A stretch of DNA of 64,000 bases, from contig JAMXSV010000004.1 in assembly GCA_027559495.1 (NCBI GenBank), forward strand, positions 2,655,001 through 2,719,000, in the 5' to 3' direction. This stretch comes from Aurifilum marmelostoma (Eukaryota > Ascomycota > Sordariomycetes > Diaporthales > Cryphonectriaceae). The notes under the pieces are model-generated. The model made no database searches and was not told the origin of the DNA. It saw nothing but the letters and a program-made list of their open reading frames with translations. Within the stretch, counting starts at the first letter, position 1; every line of letters starts with the position of its first letter. A program made the translations under genes and the position numbers. Positions 38,149 to 50,341 of the stretch are shown here, piece by piece.

Positions 38149-38864
38149 GTGTCAAGCCTTGTCTATGTGTAATTATGGTAGACCGGGGCTCCAAGTCCCA
38201 ACACACACAGAAGACCTCATTAACTTGCTCTACCATCATGGATTAAACAGGATACAGAGATGAACTAAGTGCACTTCAACTCCATCTGTCTGCTCACAGT
38301 CCGTCCACCTCTGTTAATGCCCAAGGTTGGTAGGCTAGCACATCTGAGCTCAAGCACAGCTATCAGCTCCAATATATATGTAGCAGACAATACTTCTGAG
38401 GATGTAATAACAGGTTGCCCTTGGATCAAGAATAAAGCTGAGTTATATAAGGGTCCTCATGTCTCAGCATCAGTCCTCTTGAGTCTCAGATAATATTGGC
38501 AATGATGCCTGTCCAAGTGCCTACATGCTTGTCCTCCATGGGGGACAAGACCTCTAATAAGAATGCATTCATCATTCCTTGCCTGGTGAGGATCACATTT
38601 GTAACGTTTGATCACAAACAATGAAAGCACAGAACACACAGAAAACTCAAATCTTTTGTCCACAAGAGCTTTTGTACTAATAACACCAAAGTGTGCCCCA
38701 TCATGACATGGAAACCAGAGAACCTAACCAAGCATCCCGTCTGCACCAAATATCCCAACATAGACAAAGTCACATCCACCAGAACGCCAATACCAACCAA
38801 CCACTAATATCACGCTCATAAATTCAAGTAAACCAGGCCAGGAGCCCTCGATCAAACAACCAAA
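38149..38864. other. AT-rich intergenic region
   Basis: 0.7 kb between the putative LTR and the 3' end of the Ser-rich protein gene. No gene or repeat recognised. Confidence 0.5.
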
Positions 38865-40788
38865 TCACCTCCGCCCCCAGAGCATCTTCCCAAACACCTC
38901 GCTCCTCTGCTTCCTAAGCACAGGCTTCTCATCCATCGACCCCTTCCCACCACCACCCCCAACAGGCCCCTCAGAGCTCTCCCCGCTTCCCCTCGGCCCC
39001 AGCGCCGGCGTGGCCACCATCGTGTTCGTCGTCGTCGTCCCAGCCCTCGCGCGCCGCAGTTGGCCCCTCGCGACCTCCTGCCCCTTCCGCGACCTCGGCA
39101 CCGCGCTGGCGCTGCGCGCGCGCTTGCTCGACGTGAAGCTGCGGGCGATCCTGCGCGCAAAGCTGCGCTCGTCCTCTGTCTCGGAGTCCGAGTCCACCTC
39201 GAACACGGAGACGGGGAACGGCGGGAGGGGGGGACGACGGGGAGGAGAAGGAGGACGAGGTCATGGCGGTTGATGCGGTGGATCTGCGGCCGCGGGTGGA
39301 CGAGGAGGAGGACGAGGAGAAGGAGGAGGAGGATGCTGAGGACTGGGGTGTTGGTGGTGGTGGGGTGGTGGTGATCTCGTGGGAGGGGTGGTGGTTCTGG
39401 GGCGGAGGGGCTCGAGGGAGGCGTGGTGGCTGCTCGGTGTCTGTCATGCACCTGTGGAGCTGGATCTGGTGTGGTATCCTGGGCACCTCGGGCTGAGAGC
39501 GCCGGTCTGCTGCTAGTGTTGTTGTTGCTGCTGATGCTGCTGCTGTTGTTCGTCCTGGTGACCGTGGCCGGGGTGGGACAAAAGGCAGAGGCGGTGGCGG
39601 AGGTGGTGGGAAGGGAGGCAGCGCGGACACGTCATGTTGCTGCGACAGGCTGCTGAGGGTTCTCTGGTGTGGCGCTGATGCCGTGGACGAGGTGGACGTC
39701 ACCGTGTCGGAGCGAGTTCTGGATGGTCTCACTGGGAACCGCTGGCTCTGCGGGCACGACTGGGACGAGTCTCTCCTGTTGCTCGAGGCCTCGACGGCCA
39801 ACGGTGATGGGCCGATGATGACCGGCGTCGTTGGTGCGGAATGGATCCAGGAGGTCCGGAAGGGGAGGTTGATGGCGATATCCGAGAGTGGCTTGTGGGT
39901 TTTGCGCCTTGTTGACGTCCTGCGGCCGCTGGGAGTTGAGGAGGACGAGGAGGAGAAGGTGGAAGAACACAGGGAGATCGGGGACATGAGGTGTGCTGGG
40001 GGCTCCCATGATGTCGTGGCGGCTCTTGGTGTTGGCTGGGTGGTGGGTTTCTTTTTTGGCGTGAGATCGAGCACTGATGATGGTGGTGTTGGCATCGGTC
40101 GTGGAAAGAGAGAGTAGCTGGCCTTGGGCGTCACGGGTCTGGAGGAGGCAAGGGATGTAGCAACAGCAGAAGTAGCAGAAGCAGAAGCAGCCACGGTCTC
40201 GCTCTTGTTTGCGACGAGGCTCGAGAGGCATTGGCTCTTCCTCGACTCGCTGCTGCTGCTGCTGCTCCTGCTGCTGCTGTTGTCATTGCTGCTGGAACCG
40301 CACGCCTTCGTATTGGTCTCATTGCTGCTGTCGCCCCGACTGCTGGTGCTGAAATACTCCTGCTTCTGCGTGGCATGGTTGTCCGGCGAAGGAATCAGCG
40401 CCGGATAACGACTCCCATGACCGTGAGCATTGTTGTTGTTGTTGTTGTTATTGCTGATGATCCGCTGCGTGAATCCATCCGCCACCGACTCCTCCCGACT
40501 GGCCTCCTCGGCGTTGGCCTCCCAGAAGGGGTCCTCCCAGAACGAGTCCCACAGCTCAGCACCAGACGAGTGGTACGAGTCCCGCTCGTCGACACCGTCA
40601 GCAGCATCAGTGGAGATGACAGAGTCCCGGTCATCCGCCACCATATCCGGCACCGAGGCCTGCGAGCCCACCGAGGAGCGCCCCTCGACCTTGAGGCTGC
40701 TCGGGTAGGAGTAGTTGGCCACGGCGCCCTGCACCGGATAGTACTTGTTGACAAGTTTGAGGTCAGCCAGCTTGCTGGGCCTCTCCAT
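38865..40788 (-). CDS. Ser-rich, mostly disordered protein of unknown function (one homopolymer frameshift)
   Basis: Starts at ATG 40788 with a non-repetitive, conserved-looking head (MERPSKLADLKLVNKYYPVQ, then GRSSVGSQASVPDMV and ELWDSFWEDPFWE). Next come an eight-Asn run, long Ser and Pro tracts, and a basic tail. In the first frame the end degenerates into Arg/Gly/Ala repeats. The other frame gives a plausible end: VFEVDSDSETEDERSFARRI, SFTSSKRARSASAVPRSRK, and RSEVFGKMLWGRR before the stop at 38865. Dropping one base from the G7 run at 39227-39233 joins the two into 640 aa. Family unknown to me. The head and the short C-terminal motif are the parts to search with. In-frame TTG codons upstream exist but no earlier ATG. 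Confidence 0.75.
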
Positions 40789-42073
40789 GGTGGCGGTGGT
40801 GGTAGTGGTGGTGGTGGTGGTGATGGTGATGGTGATGGTGCGAATAACAATATAAAGTATGCGACCTGAGTCTCCCGCGAACAACAAAATATGTTATATG
40901 TCGATTGCAGCTGACCCCAGTAGGGGATAATTGAGGGGTTGTGATTATCTGTTCCTTTTGACGCTCAGTGTTTATTGACTATCCTAGATCCTGAGCCACA
41001 CAAGAAGGGATTGGGGGAAGAATGGTCGTCTTGGGAAATTAGGGAGGAGGAAAATAGTGGTGGCGACAGTGTTGGTGAATATCTCTGGAAAGAGAGGGCA
41101 AGACAATGAGAGTGATAGAGATCGGGAGGACAACACAAGAGGGAAAGAGAAGAGAGGGGGAGGGAGGGGGGAGGTGGACGTTCGCCACAGACTTCGTGGA
41201 GAAAAGAGGAAGAAGATCTCTGTGCCTGCACTCGAGTCGCGGGCTTGGCCCTTCGGTTGAGAGAAAAGAAGGAGGAGAAGAAAAACAACACGAGGGAGGA
41301 ATGGAAGAGAAGCCAGGAATGTGGGGAGTGGCTCTGGGGCCTCGACCATATGTGTGTGTTTCCACTCGACGAGAGGAGAGGGAATGTACAGACCGTGTTC
41401 ATGGCCCCACACCACATTTGGTTCGTTACCACAGTACATAGTTACTTATTAAGAAGGACGACAAGAGGAAAATATACACACACTGGCTGGCCACATGCAA
41501 CAAGAGAGTCATGCGATCATTTTTTTCTTTCTTTCCCCTCCCGGGCAGACTTTTCTGATGGTCGTTCGCGGGATGGGCTGCAAGGAGGCTCCGGATGGAT
41601 GCCGCCAGCCAGGCTGCATGAGCCGTGTGTGCTACGAACAAGCTCAAGACACCACACCTCGTCAGACTCTGCGGCGGAACAGTACATGTGGCAGATGCAA
41701 TCCGTGGTAGTCAGTCAAGTGCAACACATCCTAGACCCACAAGTAAGTGTGTGTGTGTGTGTGTATGTTCAGAGGTAGTGGGAAAGCATACTGTCGCGGC
41801 ACTTCGTCCCTGATCCACACGACCTGTCAGATTTCTCTGGTGTGGCTCATGGATCAACGAGGGGAAGACAGAGTCTTGAGCAGCACCTGACGAACAGATC
41901 CAGGATAGCACGAGCATCAAGGCAAGAGGGGGGCTAAGCACCACGCACGCCAGTACTGAAGTAGGAATTCCAGATCAGCGCGTCTGTCTCGGTTTCTTTG
42001 CGGGGTCACGAGACAAAGTCCTCGCAAGATCGACCCTTGAAGCTCGATCTCGATCGGGTCGAGGGAGAGAAGG

Positions 42074-42109
<36 letters not shown>

Positions 42110-45066
42110 GTGGGAAGCCGGCAGCGAGAGAAAGGACAGAGAGCAAAGTCGTCGGCATGTATCCCTTTGGAGTCTGTGGAAGCGGCACCGTTGGGAGAAG
42201 CGCCGTCTGAGTGCCCGTGGCGCCGCGGCTTTACAAGCTTGGAACCGAGCGCTGAGACATGCATATTGCCAACGGCCCCAAAGGAGTAATGTTTGTATCA
42301 CAAGGGGGGGGGGAGGCCCGGGAGGGGTCCTGGAGGGGGAGGGGGCGGGGGCGGGCTGATTGACAGACCTTTTTGGCAGAATTTCTTGTTGGCAAGAGAA
42401 TGGAATCCTCCTATATGGTAATTAGTCGTTACTTGATGGATACGAATATGTTGTAGGAAAGACTGACTCTGATACCAAGGTTGCTGTATGGGATATCACA
42501 GCCGCGCCCCTGCAGTTGACAATTGCACCATGGAACGTCTCATGCCAGGTGATAATCTTTTAGTCCCCAAGTACCGGACATCAAGATGACGGCAGAATTA
42601 AATGTCAGGTTGGTGTGGTGGTGCGTGTGTGGGTTGCGCCAGACATTCAGCCTCGTCTACAGCCTACCCCGATATAACAACACCAAACGGCACACACCAC
42701 TTGGATCAGCGTCGTCGATGCTACCAAGAGCACCTCAGCTCAGCGGACCCCGACGCAGCCCGACAACAGGCCAACCACACAAAAGAAGAGGAGCAACAGT
42801 ATGTGTTAGCCCCTGTGCGGGTCTCACCGTGGTGTGTGCCTGGGAAAACTCTCGACTCCGAGGTTGAGCAGCCCTGTATACAGAGGGTAATTATACTTGA
42901 TCCATTACGCAACGAAAAACGACAAGACGACATGCCCATTTTTGAAGGGAGAATATAAAATCCACCGGCAGGCATCGCAGATCGGATGGGCATCGGATCA
43001 TCAAGCCGACGGCAGAGAGTATTAGCACTAAGTACAGTAGTGAAGACACACGGGTGGTTGTCAGGGAGTGAAGTGAGTTGGCGGGCGCGGGCGGGGATGC
43101 TGCAGGGCGGGTTGAATATTGTCTCTGCCGGCCTGCCTCATGGCAGCCCTACATGCTGCAGACAGTTTCTTTTTTCTAGAGACTTCTGACCCATTGAAGA
43201 TTCATTGCTTTTCATAGCACTTCTTCATCACATCAACAGAAGTGGAGGTTTATCTCCCCTTTCTGTTTCTGCTCTCTGTCTGCATGCCCGGTGGCTGTGG
43301 CCCGTTGGGTCGTAGAAAAGAGGAGGGTTGTTTGCCAAGGTCGAACGGTATTGGCTGGCCCTCGACGACTGGAATGTGCACACAAAGCGTAAATAAATAT
43401 ATACACACAAAATCCTTCTCTGCAAAGGTGTGTGAATGTGAGATGGGGGTGTCCCAGAGATGGGAGACGATAAACAAAGGCATCGGTCAGCCGACCGACG
43501 TATGTTGTCGGCCGCATGCAGACAGTCAGGTTCTACCAGGCAGTCACCCGTGATACGAACACAAATATAACGGAAGCATAGACATGACTGAGGGCTATTG
43601 TTGTCACAGCATCATATTGATCCTTGCTTGGTGTTCTTCCATCGCGCCGTCTATCCGCGGGCTCCCGCGCTCCCTTCCGATTGCCCCGTCTAAGGGTTCC
43701 CACTAAGAAAAGGGAAGGGCAAACCAGGAGAGAGAGAGAAAGGGATATAGAATGAGCTGCGCTCCGCTTCACACAGCTGGGGTGATTACTACCAGCCGTT
43801 CATTTCGCCTTGTCATGGGATGTTTCCAGGGACTCTCACTTAATGTTGCAGACAGCACCCCCCGCCCCCGGGTCTTCCTCAACCGTAGCCTCGTATCTTT
43901 TCAGTCGCCACTCGAGGCCCTCGTCTCTCATACAACATACAGTACCATAGTACCCACAATAAGAAGTAGAAGAAAAAGTCTGCCGCACAAACGAACTAGC
44001 TGGTCAAAACAAGCTACTGAGACAGGGCGAGGGGAAAAGAGGAAGCAAAAAGCAAAAAGATAGAAAGGGCCGACAGAAAGCCTGCCGCGCAGACATAAAA
44101 AGCCAGACACACACATCAACATGTGCCGCCTCCCGGGACGGCTTGAAGGGGGGTTTGCCGCGGAGTGGGTGGAGTCTCTACCAAGGTAGGGAGTCGGCGG
44201 CACACCCACCTCGATGTCTTTTTTTTCTCACAATGTAGGGATGAATAAGATGGATGACCGTGGCGAAGACATGGGGTGTGAACGGGCGGCCGCATATGCA
44301 CATGCACACACATCTACAAGTCCGAGTGTTCGAAGCAGATGAGAAGAGAGGGCCGGGGGTGTGGAGGGGGGGGGTCTGTAGACAAGGAACGACTCGAGTA
44401 CCGGTGCCTGGCAATTGTTCGAGAGCCAGGACGGCAGATCTTGTACATTCCACTGCTCAGCGATCAGGCCATGTCGATGAGAACCCTTGAGAAAGCATGC
44501 CCGTCCCATGTCTGATCTGTTTCTGCCCCGCACCGTCTCAGATATCTGGTTTCTCGCTTACACGACATACACGTATGGATCAAAGGGGGGGAAGGGGGAA
44601 ACACGCGGGTGTCATGATCTATTAGCGCCCTCTGTTTGTGTCTGTCTGTCGACTTCGTCCATCACCTCCTCTCTATGTCGCCTCATCCACTCAGCCCCCA
44701 TCTCTTTCAAAAGTGAATTATTTTTGCGTTCTTGCTTTTTGGTCCGGGTCTAGATACCTCTCCTGGAAAAAAAGAGAAAACAAGAGGAGGAAACAAAGAA
44801 GCAAGGGCCGATGCGAATCAGACCACCTTCCCAGATGAATTCCAAAAAAGCATTGTCGTGTCGTGCATTAAGATCGTAATCATCGTTCGCAAGTATGAAG
44901 AACAAGAAAGAAAAAAAAGATTCACAGCCGCCAAACGCCTTGCAATGCAGAATTTTGTGGTCCCATCCGTGAGGTGAGGATCACTGAAGCAAAAAGGAAG
45001 AAAAGAAAAGAAAAGAAGAAGAAAAAAAAAAAAAAAAGAAAAACACCAAAAACTGCTTCTCCAACC
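40789..45066. other. 4.3 kb without genes
   Basis: Upstream of the Ser-rich gene and downstream of the DUF3433 gene. It contains GT (41746-41763) and GA (about 42078-42104) microsatellites, poly-G runs near 42305, a GTACTATGGTA copy (43943-43953, reverse) and a poly-A-rich purine tract near 45000-45045. Open frames are short, low-complexity and overlap one another. Confidence 0.5.
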
Positions 45067-48005
45067 TCATGCTTCCCTGGCGGCAAAGACATACTGCGGA
45101 CTGACCCTCACACCGTCCCTCGCACTCATCCTTGCCTCCCTCCGGCTTTCACCCATCGCCCTCGCACCCAGGCTGGATCCCATGGGACCACCACTACCAC
45201 CACCACCACCACCTCCTCCTCCTCCTCCTGGCCCCAGTTCAGGCGAGCCCATCAGCCTGGCGGCCGCAGGGTCTCTTGCCGCGGAGGCTCTCTCGGTGAA
45301 CCTCCTGACTCTCCTCACGCCCAGCCTCTCGTCGAGCGCGCCATTGCCTCCCGTGTGCAGCGTCCAGCGGGGCTTGTCCTCGTCGCGCCTGTCCACGCCC
45401 AGCTTCCCCACCAGCGACGTCTTGTTGCGGATCATGCTCGAGAACGCATCTTCGTGCACGCAGTCCTCGTTCGCCACGTAGCTGATGATCTCGGCGAGGC
45501 ACGTCACGGCGTGCGGAAGGCGCAGGGCCTGGCGCTTCGGGAAGAGCGAGACCAGCGCGAGCCAGTAGGCGGCCACCAGGGCGAGGGTGAGGGAGAAGAG
45601 CGGGATCTGCGGGTAGACCCGGACGATATTGTCCTCGGGGGTGAGCGCAAGGAACATACCACCCGCGAGAATGGGGATAAACACGAAGAGGACCGAGAGA
45701 AAAGAGATGAGCGCGACGCGCCAGTGGCGGTTGCGCAGGGCGCGGAATGAAGCCTGCAGCGGGTAGCAGGCTGCGTAGTCAGCGAGTATAGATGCCTCGG
45801 GCTGGGCGCCGCCGGCAGGCGGGAAGGCGAGCTCGCCCCAGGGCTGGAGGATGCGCAGGTGCAGGTCGAGGTCCTGGAAGGCGACAAAGAGGAACATGCC
45901 GATAAGCGCAGGGATGAAGCTGTAGAGGAAGTCGGCGGCGGAGAAGGCACCCTGCACCGGCGCGGCCGACAGGAGAGGCAGGAAGCCCTTGTCTGTGAGG
46001 CGGGTCTGCGGCATGAAGCTCACGACGAAGAGGGCCACGAGCAGGAAGAAGCCGGCGATGATGAAGATGATCAGCGGGCAGTCCTTGAGGCAGAAGGGCA
46101 GGTGGCGGTACCGCACTCTTGGGTGCATCGCGTGTCCCTCGAGCTCGATGTCGCCCCACGGGTTGATGAAATCCTCATCGTGTTTCGGCAGCGCTCGGCT
46201 GTCGAGGCTTCGTGGCCTGCCCTTTTCGTCCAGCATGTCAACTTCCGACAGCGGGCTGTTCCAGTCGTCGTGCTGCCCGAGGGTGTACCAGAGCTCGTCC
46301 GACCTCTCACGATCCGCCCAGCGCCAGTATGTGAGCATGTCCGTCCTTCTCTTGTACAGCACCCGCCTCATCTGGTCCCTCGTGGCAAGGATCTCGGTCC
46401 CTCTGTAGCCGTCGAGGGTGTTGCTGTTGGCGACAATGGCGGCGACATCAGCGATCGACCTCGGGTCCCACATCAGGCCGGTCTTGCGGACGAGCCAGCA
46501 GGACAGCTCGATGACGACGGCTACAGCGAGCAGGGCGTAGAGCGCCACCAGCGTCCAGGCAACACCCTGGACCGTCGCCCACCTCCAGTGCCCATCCACA
46601 TAGATGACCGTGTACAGGCAGCTCAGCAGGGGCAGGGTGAAGTTCATGAGCCATGTGATCAGGCTGGGCACCCAGATGTGCCATGTGCCCACCAGCTGTG
46701 GCCGCAGGAACGATGTCGGGTAGAGGTCGTCGAAGAGCGCGTCCTGTCTCGCGGCCCTCTGGGATGCGGCGAGCCTCGCAAAGGGTCGGACCCGGAGCAT
46801 GGTCGTGACGATATTCTGCGCCCAGAACAAGACGAAAGCACCCACTATGGCCGGGAACACCCGAAAGAGAAAGTACTGTCCGCTGTAGATGGTGCCAACA
46901 TAGTCCCAGAGTCCGGTGTGCTGCTGGGAGAAGACAGCGCTGAAGACCAGGGCGGCGAGCATCAACATGCATGCTATCAACAGCATGATCATGGATGGCC
47001 TTCGGAGTATCGCCGGCCGGAAGACAAGTCGCGGGTTGATCTTCTCACGGCCATCGCTGAAGAACTCGGGGTCGATGGGCTCCCAGGCGTCCGCAGGCGG
47101 CTGTCTTGGCGCGAACTTTGTGCCCTTCTCCTTGCCCCTGACCAGAGTCGACATGGACGACCTGTCTGAGGACTGCCGCGGGCCGGACTCGGACAGCAGA
47201 GGAGCGCTCTGATCTATGCTTTGTCTCGGGTGGTCGTGGTGGCGGGAGGCGGCAGCGGATCGTGGTGACATGGGCGCATTGCCGGGGTCGTAACGACCGC
47301 GGCCCGAGCCCGGCACGAACGGCTGGCCATCGGAGCTCATGGTCGAGGGATTTGACGACTCGCCCTCGCGCTCTCGCGTCAGCTGCTCTATGGCATATTG
47401 TATGTACGGGGTGTCGTCGATGCCAGGCGTCACGCGGGCGGCCTCCAACGCCAACGGATCCCGGAACTCCTCGACAGGTCTTCCCATCATGGGGACGGGA
47501 GGGTTGGTGGGGCGATTCTGCGCCATAGCGATGGCATGCAGCTGCTGCTGTGTGTACTGTGGTTCCTGGGGAGACCGTGGGCCCTCACCAGGCGAGATGG
47601 CCATGGCAGAGGGAAGAGCGTATGGCAAGAGGGTGCGGCCCTGGTGCCGCTCTAGGCCGTATATGTGGTCGGAAGATCGAGAGGACGAGTAGGAGGAGAG
47701 GCTTGGGGCAAAGCGGACGGTGGAAGGAGGCTGAGGAGAGGTAGACTCGTTGTCCACTGAAGCATGCTCTGCTATGCCCTCTAGTGAGCCATGGTAGGAG
47801 GCAGACTTGTTGTGTGCAGAGTGGTGCTGGTGTAGAGGAGGGGCTGCTGGTGCTGGTGCTGTGCTCCCGAAAGAGACTCTTCGTCTTGTTGCGGGTGTTG
47901 GAGGTTGTGCTGCAGGGCCAAGACAAGAAAAGGTAAGTCAGTCAAGGGTCACTAGCAAGATAAACTCTGGAAAAGCAGCAAAAAGAGAAAGAGAGAGAAG
48001 AAGAG

Positions 48006-48079
<74 letters not shown>

Positions 48080-48142
48080 GGAGGGAGGAGGCAACTCACA
48101 GGGCGGGTCCACAAGTCCAGAGCTGGGGTTGTGAGAGTTCAT
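45067..48142 (-). CDS. DUF3433-type polytopic membrane protein
   Basis: Two exons (48142-48100 and 47909-45067), 961 aa. The large exon has no in-frame ATG at its beginning. The short first exon (MNSHNPSSGLVDPP) supplies one, and joins in phase to QPPTPATRRRVSFGS across a 190-nt intron. The N-terminal ~300 residues are polar and Ser/Pro-rich. Then come two similar blocks of membrane segments, at about 320-510 (starting IMLLIACMLMLAALVFS) and about 620-820 (starting CPLIIFIIAGFFLLVALFV), separated by a cytosolic loop with YRGTEIL..YKRRTDML. This two-block layout is that of the fungal DUF3433 family, whose molecular role is unknown. The C-terminus carries an 11-Gly run (about residue 920). Confidence 0.88.
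48010..48077. repeat. GT microsatellite inside an intron
   Basis: About 34 GT units lying wholly in the first intron (47910-48099) of the DUF3433 gene, just downstream of its 5' splice site. Confidence 0.95.
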
Positions 48143-50255
48143 CCTGGACCAGCACCAACAAACACCACCACCATCATGACGAGCAAGTCCCCTGGGGGGA
48201 AAAAAAAAAAAAGAGAAAAAAGCCTTGTTCACAAACAGGAATAGCATGCAACAAGGTCGGCAGGGAACCCACTCTGGTGAAGAAGAGGGTCCGTGTCCTG
48301 GCCAATTGGCTCTGTGAGGTGCAATGCAGGTAGTGACGCTGCATCCTTAGCGAGGGACTGAGCGAGGCATGGTTGGGTGGACAGCTCATCCGCAGCTACC
48401 GGAAAGGTAACCAGCAGGTAGCCCGTCGCTCTACCAACCTGGCTTGTGTTTTTTTTTTTTTTTTTTTTTTTTTCCTCCACTCTCTGTCTCTGATGACGCC
48501 AGTGGTGGCCAGCAGTCATGGCCAATGGGTGAAAAAGATAGTGGGAGGCTGGGTAGACCGTGGTCCTGATGACGGTGGTTGGTTGGGCGAGGACAACACC
48601 AGCCACCAAACCCCACCTTGCTCACCCTGGCACCTTCCCAGTACACATCACAAAATATGGGGCACACAGACCCTCTCACGCCTCTTTCTTCTTCTCTGCA
48701 TGAAGCCATCAATCATCTGCCACACAATCTTGGACCCTTCCCCTTCCTCAACGTAGCACCCTGGTGATCTTCAGGACTAAGTGCTCTCTGTATCCCATAG
48801 TCGCCTTTCTAATCCATTGCATCGGCATTAGTACCCTGAGTTTTTGGTTGCATCTGACACCGATGGAGCCAGCAGTGCCTGGACAGAATATTCCAAGGCC
48901 AGCTTCCATGCAGCAGCAGCACATGTGAGGCCACCAGCCCTGAAAGAGGGGTCATCCATGGCGGGTTTCGAGCTGTCTGGCAGTCACCATCAGCTGTCTC
49001 TCTAGCGCTGCCACGGCCCGTGCACGGGAGCTAACAGGCTGTGTGGAGGATCGTATTCAGAAGGGGGGGCCGCTGGAAGAGGGTAGGGATTAGGGCTATG
49101 TTTGGGGGGGGGGGCATTCCAATCCCGCATTCCGCGGATCAACATCCCCAAGGGTTCTTCCAAGGTTTTGATGTTACGTCAATCTCCATCCCATGGCCAT
49201 TTTGAGCCTCACTCGCCCAGGATCCGAATGCCATCACCGTCACATTGCAGCATCTGCTACAACGGTCAAATGGTTGGGGCGGCTACTGAGCTGTACCCTG
49301 CTGCCACAGCAGTTCCTCAGATCCTCAAACATGGTCATCGATTCTCGCATCTCAACCGCACTTGTTGCTGGAAACTGATGCTGAGGTGCAACTGATATCG
49401 AGGACCGTGGAGTCTGTGCTGTCCTGTGTCTTGTCAGCTTCCCTTGCTAGCACCTGACGAGGTGTCTGTTCGATGAGGATACTATGGTCTCTGCAACCTT
49501 ATTCACCTGGAATGAGTCTCAAAACAACATGGCCTTTTCTCTGCCTTGATGCGTTGAGACTCCGTTCCCGAGTTTCAAAAGCTGCTCTGCAGCTCGGATG
49601 ACACCCAGTCGACGCGAAATGTCGGACCGCGTTGACTCCACAGGCTGCTACTGCCTTGGGAACGATGGCGAACATCTCTTGCTGTGACCAAGTGCAACAG
49701 CTCGCTGTAGTCATCGTCTACAGGCCCGACGCAAGCTGCAACACATACAGGCGGAGGCAGATGCGCATCGGGAAATCTAAACCTGAGTGACACACGACTC
49801 TGAGCTTCTGCAATGGTCTGATGTGGCCGGCTTGCTGGGTTTGGCGCCGAACATGTTGGTACGCCTCGGAGAGCTCCGAATCTCTGTCTCGCCGCCTGCA
49901 AAGGTATGTCGACCCCAAATGGATGCCTTGTCGAAAGACGGGGTGATTTTCATGTGAAAAGAATCGCCAGCCACGCAGATAGCAGGGAAGGCTGGAACTT
50001 GGCGACAGGATAATATCCGAGACCGAGAGTTGAAGGAGGGATGAGAGATTCCTTACCATACACCGACATCGACGCACGTCTCAGATTTGATCTCGCCACG
50101 GCATGAACACGACACAATACCAAGTGTCGACTACTGTTGATCCATCACTCTCAACATGGCCACTAGGGGAAAAAAAGACAAAAGAAGAAGGAGAAAAGAA
50201 GCCAACGACCTCAGACACCATCCTCTACTTGTGAGAAGCAAAAGGACAGCATCCT
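48143..50255. other. Intergenic region upstream of the DUF3433 gene
   Basis: 2.1 kb with a poly-T tract (about 48449-48473) and no supported gene. Confidence 0.5.
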
Positions 50256-50341
50256 TGCATCCGTCGGGAATCGAACCCGAGGCTCAAGCTTTACATCTCT
50301 TGGTATGGAAGGCTGGAATGTTACCATTACACCACGGATGC
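50256..50341 (-). tRNA. tRNA-Gly (anticodon UCC), intron-containing
   Basis: Read on the - strand from 50341: acceptor GCATCCG pairs with CGGATGC; the D arm has GTGT/ACAT with loop AATGGTA; the T arm is TCGGG/CCCGA around TTCGATT; the discriminator is A. The anticodon loop begins CTTCCA, giving UCC at 34-36, and is followed by an extra ~15 nt (TACCAAGAGATGTAA) in the standard nuclear intron position after nucleotide 37. Without it the tRNA is 71 nt. The anticodon stem CCAGC/GCTTG has one C-U mismatch. CCA is not encoded, as expected for a eukaryote. Confidence 0.92.

Noticed and set aside
44974..45750. 258-aa + strand open frame
   Set aside because: Starts in a poly-A/purine tract and then runs antisense to the DUF3433 gene.
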